Of a DNA stretch of 64,000 nucleotides, positions 33,989 to 47,059 are shown one piece after another; the stretch's first letter is position 1, and every line of letters begins with the position of its first letter. The position numbers were made by a program, and so were the translations under genes. Source of the DNA: Aurifilum marmelostoma (lineage: Eukaryota; Ascomycota; Sordariomycetes; Diaporthales; Cryphonectriaceae); NCBI GenBank assembly GCA_027559495.1, contig JAMXSV010000003.1, forward strand, positions 1,550,001 to 1,614,000. Direction: 5' to 3'. Below the pieces are notes generated by a model, which was not told where the DNA came from, searched no databases, and saw only the letters and a program-made list of their open reading frames with translations.

Positions 33989-36900
33989 CGTGAGTGCCTA
34001 TGTGTGTGGGGGGGCGGCCTCCTTAGCTGGGCCGCTGCAGCTCGTCGTCGGCAGGGGCCCAAATCCTCAGCGTGGGGTTGGAGATTGGTTCAATGAGGTT
34101 ATTCAGTGGACCCTCCTGCCGAAGACGTTGAGCCTGAGGCGCAAGTAGCGGTCGCTCAAGGGGGCGTGAATCCTGTCCAGTCTGCAAAGACGTGTGATCG
34201 GACGGACGGCTGTCTTGATGTCTGGAGAGCTTGATTACCGATGCTGACCTTGTGCTCGACAGCTAAGGCATTGGTCGGTGCGTCAACATCCTTCGCGTCG
34301 ATCGTATTCGTCCTCGGTCTTTCTGTCGGTCGATTCCGGGTGTTGCGAGGGCGGCTGGGAGAGTCACGGTCGAGGGTTGGGCACCGGCTGGGCCGGTTTT
34401 GAGGGGAGCAGCGGTCTCGAATTGTCAAAGACAGATCAAAGAGATCGACGAGAAAACCTGAAAGCCACAGGCGGGCCAAAGTTCATATTAAAGGAAGCAA
34501 GGAAACTTTCCTGGACAATGAGCACTAAAGCTTGTGGCTCGTACCAAGGCGGCCGGCCGGATTGCGGCTGTGTGCTCGGGTCAAGTCCCATCCTGCCATC
34601 CTCTCTGACCCGTCATCTTGGGAAAGCTCAGATCCCTGACGTCGGTGGGACCTGACATGAGCCAAGCCAGGGAGATCAAAGGAAAAGAAAAATAAAAATG
34701 TTAGCGGCAGCAGATGATTCAGGAGAAAGGAGATGGGAAAGGCCCCTCTTCCTAGAAGCTCCACAATAAGATACAGTCGAAGGCACTGTACCTTTGCGCG
34801 CTGCTTGGATTATGGCTGTTGCAACAGCAGTAGTAGTATAAATAATAACGTCAAAGATATCCCTCTCCCCCATCCCTCCCCAGAGAAAAAAAGGCACTGC
34901 GCATCGAATTAGCCTGTGAAGACGGAGACGCGATCTTGATATGGCAACCTCCGATTTGTTCAGTCCCTCTCCGGAGGGTGCCACAGCAGCTTAAGCGCGA
35001 CCGGCCGATGACATGCCGAGGGTTCTGACCATCAGAGGTGCAGGCGGTCTGCAAGCTGGCGTGGCATGATGTGGTGTGGTCTGGTGCGGTGTAACCTACA
35101 GTACGAAGTCTATAGGTGGTGCATGGCTTGGACGTTTCCGACGACGTGGTTCGGAGCTGGAAAAGAAGACAATTGACTGGTGGCAGATCTGGTCGAAGGT
35201 CGTGTGGACGGCCACCCAGGGTCTCTGGTGGTGTGCTCCTCCGGCTAGAATCTGATAGGCGGATCATCGATGCCTGCAGAAAATGCCCGGAAATCTGGCC
35301 ACTAATACAAGGAGGATCGCTACTACCTACTGTACTTTTGTAGTACGTACTACGTAGCACGCATTTACTTGTTACCATGCCCTGCATGGCAGTCACCACC
35401 ACCCCGCCTGCCGCTATAGCGGGCAGAGCGGGCTACCAGCAACACCCACTTACATAGTGCATAGTACACCATACACAGCAGGAGGTACTGCTAAATTTGG
35501 CAGCTGCTCACACCCTTGCCCCTTGCCTCTAGTACTGAGCTCTGGTGGCCTGCGTGCCCTTACTTGCCTCAGTACAAGCCTCTCTTCCTCTGTTGCCTCT
35601 GCCACAGTCTCAGCCCTAGCATCAGCCTCAGCCTCAGTCTTTACTGCTGCACACCTCGACATCGTGCGCTGTTTTCCCATCTTCTACTCAGTCGGCTTCC
35701 TAATTCGACGTGGTAGGTGCCTGTTTTTTTGTTGGTCGTTCCTCACGGCCCGCCTCCGCTGTCTCACGATAGCCGCAGCCCTGTCGAGGAACGTTGCAGT
35801 TGATTCCCGCTAAGACAAGACGCTTTATCGATTCGAGATCCCATCGGGGCGATCTCATTGGGTGCGGGGCGCGATCATCGTTGACTGGCAGACTGGCAAT
35901 CTCTTCATAGGAGCGGCATCACCTGTGATCTATATTTTGTCTCTGGACTGCAAATTCCATTGATGACTGCTGACCGAGTACAACATACCTAGTACCTCGA
36001 CAGGTACCACGTACTACGGCATCCTTCCAATCACAATGGACCGCACAATTCGTCAATGGCTGCCGGGCCGGCCGCCCTAATGGCACCAATGCCATGCTGC
36101 GAAGCACTACGGGACCACGGCATGGGCGACGGTGTGGGGCAGTCAGCCGGAACCCCTCCCACGAGAGGGGAAATCAGGGGACTTCTGCTCCCCATGTGCC
36201 TGGACTATCGTATCGTGCATCGCTTATCAGAGGGTTTCACCCATTCTGCCGAGAGTCTGGAGAAGATGCTGGTTGCCACGATGTCAGGCACTATGCTGTC
36301 GACTGCAGCTGCGGCATCCGGGTGGGGCGGAGCATGCCCTGCCAATAATTGCACTCAGAGCAGACGTCCAGCACATCATCTCGACGGCCAGGCCGGACGG
36401 TCCACTGGTGCCCGTCAGTTGCTTGGCTGGCTGGTCCTCGGGGTCCGTGCCGGAGACAAGATGGTGGCGTGCTGTTCTGTTGGGGGTTCTGACCGCATGC
36501 GTCCCGTCAAACCTAGGTTCCGAGCCGACGAGGTCCTCCTCTTGCAATTACTGCTGCGAGTACTCGTCCCGGGCGGAAGTGGACGCTCAGAATGACCAGT
36601 CAGACCTATCGTCCCGAGCAAGCAAAAGTCATCCCCATACAGCTACGCTAATGCGTAACATCCATGCTACAAGTGGATCGGTGCCAGTAGTGATTCCCAC
36701 CTTTTGTCGCGTTGATCACCGGTGCCACGCCCAAAGTCACCACCCCTCAGTCATTGAATTCGTCAATTCCTTCTAGTGCACCTCTGTCGCTGGTTGTCAC
36801 TGCATGCATCTTTTTTACAGGCCGTCCAAGTCCAGACCGCCACTCTATACCATAAAAGCCAATTTGCAAAAGGTCCCTGCTGCATTGTAACCCTGCTGAA

Positions 36901-37332
36901 TACATTGGGGTTCCCCATTCTCTTCCTGTCTCTTTTCTCTCAACCTGCCTGAGATGATTCTGTCGGGATCCCGTACATCTCTTCTTGGCAAGGTTTTCTT
37001 TTTCACACGAAAAGATGCAATGAATATCGAGTAGAGCTCCATTCCATCACACTTTTCATCACATTGTCGAGGCTGACGATGGCCTCGGTCCCATCCCCAT
37101 ACCTTTCCTGGGATATACTGCGACCATGTCTCGAATGTTGCGATCGTCTCTGGGTGAGTTACCCACACTGTCTCCCGTGTCAAGGAAGAGAGAGAAGGAA
37201 AGAAATAAAAAACCACGATGCTGCGCCCGCTGACAGACAGCCGCTAGATATCTGAACTCGCCATCTTTGGAAAGTGTATCGGCGCCATTGCATGGGTTCC
37301 AAGTGCCCTCTCTCTTTTCTTGCTCATATCAG
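33989..37332. other. Large gene-free region, about 3.3 kb
   Basis: The longest stretch without a supported gene. Open frames up to about 215 codons occur but have Cys/Trp/Arg-rich, non-protein-like composition and overlap on several frames. It contains a perfect 14-bp palindrome at 35340-35353 among several GTAC/TAGTAC words (35325-35360, 35985-36020). A short upstream exon of the ABC gene could start near 37079, but its splice phase does not fit, so it was not accepted. No transposon remnant was recognised. Confidence 0.5.
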
Positions 37333-40300
37333 GATATGGCTTGCAGCCACTATGGCGCCGCCGCCCGGTCTGGCTGCGCGTCTTTGCAGCCGAGTTGCCC
37401 GAAGAGGCCGAAGACTCTTCTGCCGAGCTCGGGCTCCCGATGCCAAAGAATTGGAGCCGCTCAGCTGTCTTCCTGCTGGTCAATTCAACAGTCGGTCTCG
37501 TTTTCAGCATGGTGGCCGGTTCGAATCCAGACATAGGACCCCTCTTTCTCACGCCACTAATACCCCATGTCAGTGAGAGAATGCTTGGCGAGCTGCCCAG
37601 GTGTGCCAGGTCTTACTGACGATATCAAAGGTTGTCACTTGCATTCTATTGGCAGCCGAAAAGCCGCGGTCGACGCCAGGACTAGCATTGGTCGTCCAGG
37701 GAGCTTTGTTTCTCATCCAGCTCATCATGGTCAGCACTATATTCTATGTCACGACAAGGGTCGGCCTCATTTGGTGGATGCTTGAGATGGTCGTTACAAT
37801 AGCCTCTGTGACCTGCATCCTCAATATGCCATTGCGCGATCCTCGCTTTAACAGCAGCGGTATATGCTCTCCTTTTCAGACGCCAACGTCGAAACTTCGC
37901 AGCCCAGAAGACAACTTCACGCTCTGGAACTGGATGTCTGTGGGCTGGATGGGACCTGTCGTCGCGGCAGGATGCCACAGACAGCTCCACGACGAAGATG
38001 TGTGGGAGCTACCTCTCCAGTTCCAACACGACCGGCTGCATCGTCTCTTCAGAGACGTGAAGGGGTCAGTCCTCATGCGCATCGTCAAGGTCAACGCGCC
38101 GGATTTGATCATCACGACGTTTCTGGGTATTCTCGAGTCGCTTTGCTCTTTGCTTCCGATTGTTTTTCTCAAGCAGCTTTTGACTGCCCTCGAGGGACAA
38201 GACGCGAACCGAAGGGTTGCTGTGGTCTACGGTGTGTTTATCTTGCTTGTCCGGCTGATTGGCGCCCAGTCTGGAATCTTCAACCTCTGGTTCTGCCGAA
38301 GGGCTTATGAGCGGTGCAGAGGTGAGATGATCACTATGATATACGAGAAGACCTTGAAGCGGAAATGTTTCACCTTTCCCAGCGACCACAACGAGAAGGA
38401 AGGTGATAAGAAGATGGACAAGAGCAAGGCCAACAGTGGCCCAGCATCCATGGGCAAGATCCTCAACCTGATGCGCAACGATGTTTACGAGATTGCACAG
38501 CGCTTCTGGGAATTTGCTAATCTTTTCACAAAGCCCATGACTTTCATCCTGACGATCGTCCTGATATGGGAAATCCTGGGACCGGCAGCGCTCGGCGGGG
38601 TCCTTCTCATCGTCTTAGCACAGGTTATTAACGTCTTCACCATCCGCGCTCTTGTCAGCTGGGAGCGGGCCCGACGTAGCGTCACCGACGTCAAGCTTCA
38701 GGTTACCTCCCAGTTCGTGGAGGCGATACGTCACCTCCGCTGGTATGACTGGCAGGACAAGTGGCTGGGCCAGATCCTGGCGTCTCGGGAAAAGGAGCTG
38801 AGGTATCGGGTGATTGTGAACCTGATCAACAAGGCTATCGCGGCCACCAACAAGATCTCGGCATATTTCTTCCCTGTGGCCGCATTTTATGCGTATACCA
38901 TGATTGGCAAGCAGCCTCTGCGGGTCGATATCGCCTTTCCGGCGTTGACTCTGTTCACCCAGCTGAACCAGAGCTTGAACGAGCTCCCAGGGCTGATCAC
39001 TGTGCTTCTCAATGCCAGCGTGGCCATGGGCAGAATTGACAGCTTCATGGCCGAGCCAAACAAGGATGAGAAGTACGATGCCCTCAGCGAGACTGGCACG
39101 CACCAACCAGCTGACGAGCTCGAGATGTCGTTCTGCGAGGCTTCTTTCTCGTGGCCTGGGTCTCCGCCAGCTCAACACGTCCTCTCAAACGTCAGTTTTT
39201 CAGCTGGTCCGGGTCTGACTGCCATCTGTGGTAAGGTAGGATCCGGCAAGACGGCTTTGCTTCATGCCATCCTAGGAGAACTTGATGACCGTGGGGGCAC
39301 AAGGAAGATGCCAAGCGAGATGGCAGGCTATTGTGCGCAGACACCATGGCTGCAGAGCATGAGCATTCGGGAGAACATACTTTTCTCTTGTGGCCTTGAT
39401 GAGGCACGGTATCGGCAAGTCCTCGCAGCTTGCTGTCTCATTCCCGATCTGTCGAACTGGAAAGCAGGAGACCTGTCGCTCATCGGCGAGAATGGCGTTG
39501 GTCTCTCTGGTGGCCAGAAGGCACGGGTGGCGCTCGCCAGGGCTGTCTACAGCCACGCGAGGATCTTATTGCTGGACGACCCCATTGCTGCACTAGATCA
39601 CCAGACGGCCGAGACAATTCTTCGCAATCTCTTCAGAAACACGGATTTGCTGAAGGGCCGAATGGTCTTCTTCGTCACACATCGGATGGATATCTTGACG
39701 AGATATGCCGACCAGGTACTGGAGATCTCGCAGCCTGGGACGGTGACCGTCATCTCCCGCGAAGAGATCAATGCTCACGAGGAGCTGCTCCACTTTGCCT
39801 CAGAGGAAGAGCACCGTCGAGAATCCCTGGACGATGGACACGCTGACGACCCAGATGAGGATGTTCTCCCAGACAAATTCATCGAAGAGGAACATCGAGC
39901 CCACGGTGGAGTCATGATGTCAGTATATTGGCAATACATCAAGGCCGGCAACCTCTGGTACTGGGCTGGGCTGGTCGTTCTTTTCACCATATTCAGGGCC
40001 TCGAGGCTGGCGCATTACTATTTCTTGAAGGTCTGGGGCGAGGCCTACGAAGACAACGCGGCGACCCAGATCTACCTCGTTGCCAACAACGAGCCAGAGC
40101 ACATGTTTCCGCCGGCTGCGGGCCCCAACTTGAGCAGTGCTGCTTCTGGTGACTGGTGGAATATTGACTTTGATCTTCCACCCCCCGACGCCGACGCACG
40201 GCCTTGGCTGTTCTGGTTCTTCATCATTGCCCTTTTGCAATTCGTCTCTTACATGATATCCGATCTCACGATTGTGCTCATCATCTACACCGCAGGCAAG

Positions 40301-41929
40301 CACCTCTTTCAACAGGTCATGCTCAAGGTCGCCAATGCCACATTCCGCTTCTACGACGTGACTCCTGTTGGTCGCCTGATGAACAGACTGACAAGCGACA
40401 TCGGCACTATCGACGGCCAGATCGTCACTCAGATCCGCGACGTGGCTTGGTACTTCATGTTCTGGGCTTCTAGCCTGTTCGTTATCGCCTCGACAACGCC
40501 AGTCTTCCTTGTTATCGCCGTCATCATGACTACCCTTTTCATCATGATCTTCATGCGCTTCCTCCCAGCATCACAATCGCTCCGAAGACTGGAGATGGTC
40601 TCTCTATCCCCGCTCATGTCCAACTTCGGCACCCTCCTTGAGGGTCTTACAACTGTCCGCGCCTTCCGCGCCGAGCCTCACTTTCAGAACAGGATCATCG
40701 TCACGACCGATGCCTTTCAGAGAATGGACCATTTCTTCTGGTCCCTCCAGACGTGGCTCATGTTTCGCTTCGACATCCTCTCTGCGCTCTCGACCTTCAT
40801 CCTCACCATGTCAGCCCTCCTTACCGGTCTTGGGGCTGGCACGGTCGGATTCGTCCTGGGGACCGCGGGGAATTTCGTGACTTGCACACATAACCTCTGC
40901 CGCAAGTACGGCGATCTGCAGATGCAGTTTGTCAGCGTGGAGCGTGTGATTGAGCTAATGGATCTGGAAGAGGAACCGCGCGGTGATCTCGACCCTCCTG
41001 CCGCATGGCCCAGCTACGATGATGACATAATCTTTGACAACGTCACCGTTCGATATGCGAAAGGCCTCGATCCATCGTTGCGGGACATCAGTTTCCGCAT
41101 ACCGGCCGGTGCGACAGTGGCTGTGACTGGCAGGACGGGAAGTGGGAAGAGTACACTTGCGCTGACGTTACTTGGGACAGTCCTACCGGAGTACAACGAG
41201 GCTACTGGCACTCTGGGCAGCATCCATATCGGCAGTGTGGATGTGGCGAGGGTAGATAAACATGCGCTCAGGAAGAGGATCAGCTTCGTGGCGCAGGACC
41301 CCGTTCTGTTTCCCGGTACGCTGAGGGACAATCTGGATCCGATCGGGGAGCACTCGGACGAAGAGTGTGAGCTGGTCTTGAGGAGGGTGCTAGGCGCAGC
41401 AGACGAAATGGATGCTATCTCGGGGAGTGCCTCACCAACCCCACGAGGGTCTGGGTCGAGCTCCGGTTCTGCTAGTCCCACCTCCAGCTCAAGCAGCAGC
41501 AATGGCGCAGATGGCGATCACGAGGCAGGTGGCAACCACGAGATCGTCACCAGGGATCTCACGGCAGCAGCGTCAATCCCTGGCGCCCACGGCAACGGCC
41601 AAGCGAAGACTGGCCATCTGTCTTCATCCACCCTCACCCTGACTACGCGTGTGGATGGTGGCGGCAAGAATCTCTCCCAGGGCCAGCGACAGCTCATCGG
41701 ACTGGGGAGGGCCGTGCTCCGGCGGAGCCCTGTGGTGATACTGGACGAGGCGACGGCAAGCATCGACAAGAAGACGGCTTTCTACATCCAACAGGTGCTG
41801 CGCGAGGAGCTGCGTCAGAGCACGGTGATTACCATCGCGCACCGCGTGGAAGCCGTGAAGGACGCGGACTTTGAGATCGTTCTGGACAAGGGAAAGGTGG
41901 TCAGGGCGCAGTCCTTGATTGGGGGTTGA
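37333..41929 (+). CDS. ABCC-type (MRP-like) ABC transporter; 5' end unresolved
   Basis: Full-length exporter with two transmembrane and two nucleotide-binding domains. The clear exons are 37333-37568 and 37631-41929 (62-bp intron with TTACTGACG branch site), about 1510 aa. The first exon needs an unidentified upstream exon in phase 1, or translation starts at ATG 37440. NBD1 has Walker A GKVGSGKTA, signature LSGGQK and Walker B ILLLDDP with Asp instead of the catalytic Glu, as in MRPs. NBD2 has TGRTGSGKST, LSQGQR and VVILDEATASID. Between Q-loop and signature, NBD2 carries a low-complexity Ser/Gly insertion of about 75 residues. An extra N-terminal membrane domain (LIPHVVTCILLAAE, LVVQGALFLIQLIMV) points to the long ABCC subgroup. 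Likely role: export of conjugates, drugs or metabolites at the plasma or vacuolar membrane. Confidence 0.88.
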
Positions 41930-43061
41930 AGAGTGACGAGAGGGTTCTCTTTTGCGTACAAGTGAACTGGACGGAGAAGCATGAGGGTATAAAGGAGCGG
42001 GTTGATGGTTCATGATATATGATGTCCAAGAATATGAAAAAGAGGGGCGAAAACTAGAGAACAACAGAAAGGGAGGAGAGGGGCGGAAGATCAACAACAC
42101 GTCTTTCCGCTGGGTACCCTGCAGTACTATTCATGGACATACCGATTTTGTGCATTTTGATACCTTGTTTCCTTTTGATAATATAGCATGGGGGAAGTTG
42201 GAGCCGGTGGTAAATAAATTGGAAGCTCATATGATAGATCAGAGCTTTCACCTTTTTCCCCCCCCAGCAAGCGGCTCCTACGAATCAAACCAGATGGAGA
42301 AGTTGAGGGTCATCATGCACGCACACCCACGTCGATACAGGCAACTTTGGACCGTGCAGTGCTTAAACTCTCATTGGTGGTCGCTGTTTTACTTCTCGTG
42401 GCATGTAAGAAGCCTCACGATTGAATACTGCCCTCCACGTTTCCGATTATGCGGCAACATTCTCTCGCAAACATCTCACCACCGGGCATTGCTCGTGGAC
42501 TCAAACAACCCAGGTGGCTGTACCATTTTCCAACCTGGAGAGTCTAGAGTGTGTTTCTCGACCTTTCGCGCGTCTCTTCCGACCCAAAGAAAAATTAACT
42601 TTCTTCCTCAGCAACCCATTTTTTCCGCGGCGCGGTCTTGCCTAACCAGGACTTGAGCAAGTCGAGTGATTCTGCTGCCTAAGTACTGGCCCCCCCCCCT
42701 GCGTACATCTGTTCCTGTATTAAGTTTGTCGGTGTTATTTTCGAGCCCTCTCTTCTTCGCGTCACGTCACATCCCGCACCGGTGCCATCCTTTCCACGTC
42801 CACAGGAGCTTTCGTGTTGATCTTTCTCCTCGAGCTCCCACTTCACTTTCCATCCAGCCTTCCACTCACCTTTCTACCCAGCTTACTGACCAACTTCTCG
42901 TCCATCCGACTTTCCATTTGCCCTCTACGCGTTCCCTTTGTGGGCTCTTCCACACCATTCTGTCATTCATTGTCTTCATTTCCTCCCTTCTACCGCGTCT
43001 CGATTGAGTTTCTGCTTCATCTCCGGGCCACGTCGCGATACCACCTTCCTTCCTGCCGATC
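41930..43061. other. Intergenic, about 1.1 kb
   Basis: Spacer between the ABC gene and the large GTPase gene on the same strand. The last 400 bp are strongly C/T-rich and likely form the GTPase promoter and leader. Frames here have leader-like Ser/Leu/Pro composition and were rejected. Confidence 0.55.
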
Positions 43062-46000
43062 ATGGAGCCTAGTACTCCTGGGAAAGGGGTCAGAGGCTTC
43101 GTCAAAGCAGAGCCAGGTGGTGCTTGTATCCCCGACAGTCACGACCCAGAGCCTTCTCCTCAGCACAACACGGAAACCGCCATGGGACCTACCAGCAGCT
43201 CCTCTGAGCGCCTTTTGTCCGAGGGATCCATCGAGGACCTGCAAAAGGCTGTGGAGATCAGCTTGGAGAAGCTCAAGGAGATTGAAGGGATCCTCGGCTC
43301 TCTTCCTGATTCTGCCTTGCCTGCAACGTTTTCGCAGGTCAACCGATGGCTGGCAAAGATCAAGAAGCTTCGAGATGAGGCAAAGCCAACCCGCTTCATC
43401 ATTGGCGTCGTGTATGTACCAGTCCTGTTTGGCTCTCAAATGTGAGAGGATGCTGATATGGTTTTCTTGCAAAAGTGGCAACACTGGTGCGGGCAAGAGC
43501 TCGCTCATCAACGCGCTTCTGGATGAGGAGAGGTAACTACGTCTTGTTGTCCACGCTGCTACGATGAACAGACCTACTGACGAGCTTGATAGACTCGTTC
43601 CTGTCAATGGTGTACGGGCCTGCACTGCTTCGGCCACCGAGATAGCTTATAACTACTCCGACAACCCCGCCGAAGCCTACCGTGCAGAGATCGAATTCAT
43701 CACCGCCGAAGACTGGGCCAAGGAGCTGACGATACTGTTTTCTGACATACTTGAGGATGGGAAAGTATCTAAAGACTGCGGTAACGCGGATAGCCCGGCT
43801 GGCATGGCATACGCCAAAATCAAGGCTGTCTATCCCAAGATGAAAAAGCATCATATGGCCAGCGGTAAACATCATGAGATGGCCCAGGCTTCAAGCATCC
43901 GTGAGGTGCTTGGAACCTCCAAGATCATCCTCCGCGCGACAGCCTCGGATCTCTATGAGGCTGTCCAACAATACGTTGACAGCAAAGACAGGGTGGCTGG
44001 CCGCGGTGGTGATGTCGAGTATTGGCCATTGATCAAATCGGTCCGCATATACTGCAAGGCAGCTGCCTTGTCCACGGGCGCTGTCATCGTGGACCTTCCA
44101 GGCGTCCATGATGCCAATACTGCCCGAGGGGCTATCGCGATCAACTACCTGAAGGCATGTGACGCCATCTGGATCACTGCGGGAATCCAACGAGCTATGG
44201 ACGACAAGGCCGCCAAGGACCTCCTGGGCGAGTCTTTCAGGCGTCAGCTGAAGTTCGACGGTGCATATTCAGCTATCACATTCATTTGCACCAAAACCGA
44301 TGATATTTTGAAGCTAGAAGTCACGAACACGCTCGACGTGGACAGCGATGTTTCTACTCTCCAGGACCAGCTCAGAGACCTCCAAGTCAAGAAGGACCTC
44401 TTGCGTCACCAACGCCGCGAGTTGAAGGACAGTCGGTTTGCACACGAGACCACAATAGATGACTGTATGTGCAGACAACAAATATGGTCTGCCCTGTCTA
44501 TCAAGGCGGCCAAGGGCGAGGCAGCGTACCGCCCGGTGATAAGCAACAAAAAACGGAAGCGCTTGAGCAATTCCGATCATGAAGGCAGTATAACTGCGGA
44601 TGACTCGAGTGATGATTCAGACAGGGGACTAGACGACAACAAGGCTCAGCTTGAACAAGGTCAGGATCAACAAGCTTTAACGGCCGACGAGATCGAAAGT
44701 GAGATGGAAGACCATCAGAGACCAGCTGCACGCTTCCAAGAAGGCAAAGAAGACTATCAAGAGCCAGTTGCGCCAGATGGAAAGGGATCTGCAGCAAGTC
44801 AGCACAGATGAGAGCATGATGCGTGGTCACATCCAGTCGATATGCATCCAGGGCCGAAACCAGCTGTCCAAAAGTGCGATCAAGGCTGATTTCGCTGCGG
44901 GCATCAAGGAGTAGGCCTACCTCTTGATGGACCACCATCTTCTGACCTGTTCATATTATGCTGACGTTGTCCTCAGACTTGATCAGCAAGCAGCCATCGA
45001 TGAAGATGAACTCACATTTGACCCCAGCATCGAGGTCAGAGATTATGACGCGGTAGCCCGGTCTCTGCCTGTCTTTTGCGTCAGTGCTAGGGCATACCAA
45101 AAGCTCTCGGGCAAATTGGTAGACGAGAATGTGCAGGTCGAAGGATTTTTGAATCTGAACGATACGGAGATGCCAAAGCTTCAAGCCCATGCAAGGACTC
45201 TGACCGAGGCCGCGCGCAGAGAAAAGTCTCGTTACCTCGTCAACGGCATCGACGAGCTTCTCAATTCGATGAAAATCTGGACAACCGATACTTGTCGCCT
45301 CAAGCTGACGATGACAGAGACTACTCAAAAAGAGGAGTTGCTTCACGGGCCTTTGTCTATCCTGGAGAGAGTGAGTATGAGTGATGAGAACTGGATGCCT
45401 TTTAATATTATTATCTCAATAGGATTGATCTTGCTGACGTTCACTAGTCTCTGCACAAGTCCATGAACATCTTTCTGGATGCTTTTTCGTCTGCAATAAA
45501 GGAGCGTCTTTTCAAAGTCTTCAGGGAGATGATCGTTGTTGGATCTGAAAATGCCGTTACGACTGCAGAGGGATGGGGTGCTCATAGACAAGACGGAGGA
45601 CTGCTATGGCCCACGGTACGAGTTTCAAAAATCCATGAGTAGTGAACCATGAGCTCACACTTCGCCAGTACCGCGCGACCATCGGGCGAGGAGGGGCTTT
45701 CGCAGGAGCTGCAGGGCCACGAGACTTCAATGATGAGCTCTTTGCTCCCGCAGCCAAGCGTCTTCTTAGCACTTGGGACATGGTCTTCCAGCACCGCTTC
45801 CCAATAGCATCTGCTGCCTTCACAAACAGCACCACAGAGGCCATCGAACGATTTCGCCACGAGGCCTGTCGAGACATGCCACGCAACGGATTGCCAGTCC
45901 TTGGTAACGCCGCTCTAGAGAAGCAAGTCCGGGCTCAGCTTACTTCTCTACATGCGTCAATGCAAGAGCTACGCAAGGGGATGCAAGCCTCACAGCGGGA

Positions 46001-46548
46001 ACTGAACCGGATGTTCTCACCTGCCATTCGACAGGTAATGGTTGAGACGTACCGCAGCTGCTTAACAGAATCAGGTAAGGTCACCTCGCGGACTATGCTC
46101 ACGGCTACTGGTGGTCCAGCCACAAGTTCTCGGCCACTGATCATATACTCAATGCTTCACAGGCCCGGGCTGCTTCGCGCGCATGAAGGACTTGATGAGA
46201 AATGACGTAGAGACGAAAAAGCGACTGATGTTCCTGGCGGCAACGGAGCAAGTCAAACAGGCACTGCAGACGGTGGTCGAGGATCTCAGAGAAAAGCTCC
46301 TGCACCTTGTCCACGACCTTTTGATGGAGCTTGAGCGAGACTTCACGACAGTGCTCATTGGCAATGGGGATCATGATGCCGAGCGCGGGCTTCGCAATCA
46401 GCTACGGAAGCCCCTAGACGACAGCAAGTCATGGTATGCTGAGCTCTTGTCGGACGTGAAGGACATCCCGATGTTGGAGCACACCGCTGGCTCTGCTTCT
46501 GCTGAGAACAGCAGCGGCTCCCGCACAAAGCAGGTCATACAGGGGTAA
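43062..46548 (+). CDS. Large GTPase, nuclear GTPase SLIP-GC-like
   Basis: Multi-domain GTPase resembling vertebrate SLIP-GC and dynamin-like large GTPases. Exons: 43062-43411, 43476-43532, 43593 to about 44587, about 44700-44910, 44977-45370, 45448-45615, 45669-46074 and 46163-46548, about 988 aa. P-loop GNTGAGKS (118-125) spans intron 1; DLPG is at 303-306 and a TKTD element near 370. A basic cluster KKRKR near 455 suggests a nuclear signal, followed by an acidic Asp/Ser stretch and a helical region. The reading frame changes between 44588 and 44810. It can be bridged by an intron (donor GTATAA 44588 or GTGATG 44609, acceptor AAG ending 44699) that keeps phase, or by a one-base insertion. 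The C-terminal half is alpha-helical. The last intron boundary and the stop at 46546-46548 are less certain. Function in fungi is not known to me. Confidence 0.78.
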
Positions 46549-47059
46549 GCTATAAGTATCAAATGCTCTCTCGGACGGCGCAGCGGACGCTTATTAGCAC
46601 ATCCCTGTTGTGCCCGTACGCCTCCTCTCTATTGTTGACACTGCAGGCTCAGGTGACCAAATCTCTATGCAATCTCAAGGGCTTGTCTAGACTGAAACTC
46701 CAAGCAGGCAGATGGTCCATCGATTGAGATGTCTGCGGTGAGGTTGTGTGTCCTGTGGGCCCTTCTGCTATCATGGTTCACCCGTATGTTCACATGTGCG
46801 AATTCATAAAAGGTTCCCAGCAGAGGACGTACATCCGAATCTGGACACTGTAATTAATTGCTGGGAAATCTTGTTGAGGGGGTTTGAGGACTGACGATCT
46901 TTGCGGTGATTGTACAGTCAAAGGGGAAGTTGGCTTGTTGTCCTGGCATGATACCAGATTTGTATCTCGAAAGAATCATGCAAATTGACAAGTTGCGTTG
47001 GTTACCGAAAAGTCGACCGTCACCCAGTTTCCTAATATCAGCCTCCTGGCCAGTTCTTC
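46549..47059. other. Convergent spacer
   Basis: About 510 bp between two convergent 3' ends. No supported gene. Confidence 0.6.

Noticed and set aside
36056..36776. Overlapping plus-strand frames of 179-214 codons in the gene-free region
   Set aside because: Cys/Trp/Arg-rich composition, overlapping in several frames, no recognisable motif.
37518..37528. tRNA-like T-loop word GGTTCGAATCC
   Set aside because: No matching acceptor, D or anticodon stem around it, and it lies in the ABC transporter exon (VAGSNPD).
42814..43536. 240-codon plus-strand frame upstream of the large GTPase
   Set aside because: Its N-terminal part is C/T-rich leader translated as Ser/Leu/Pro; the real start at 43062 is in another frame and matches the spliced P-loop.
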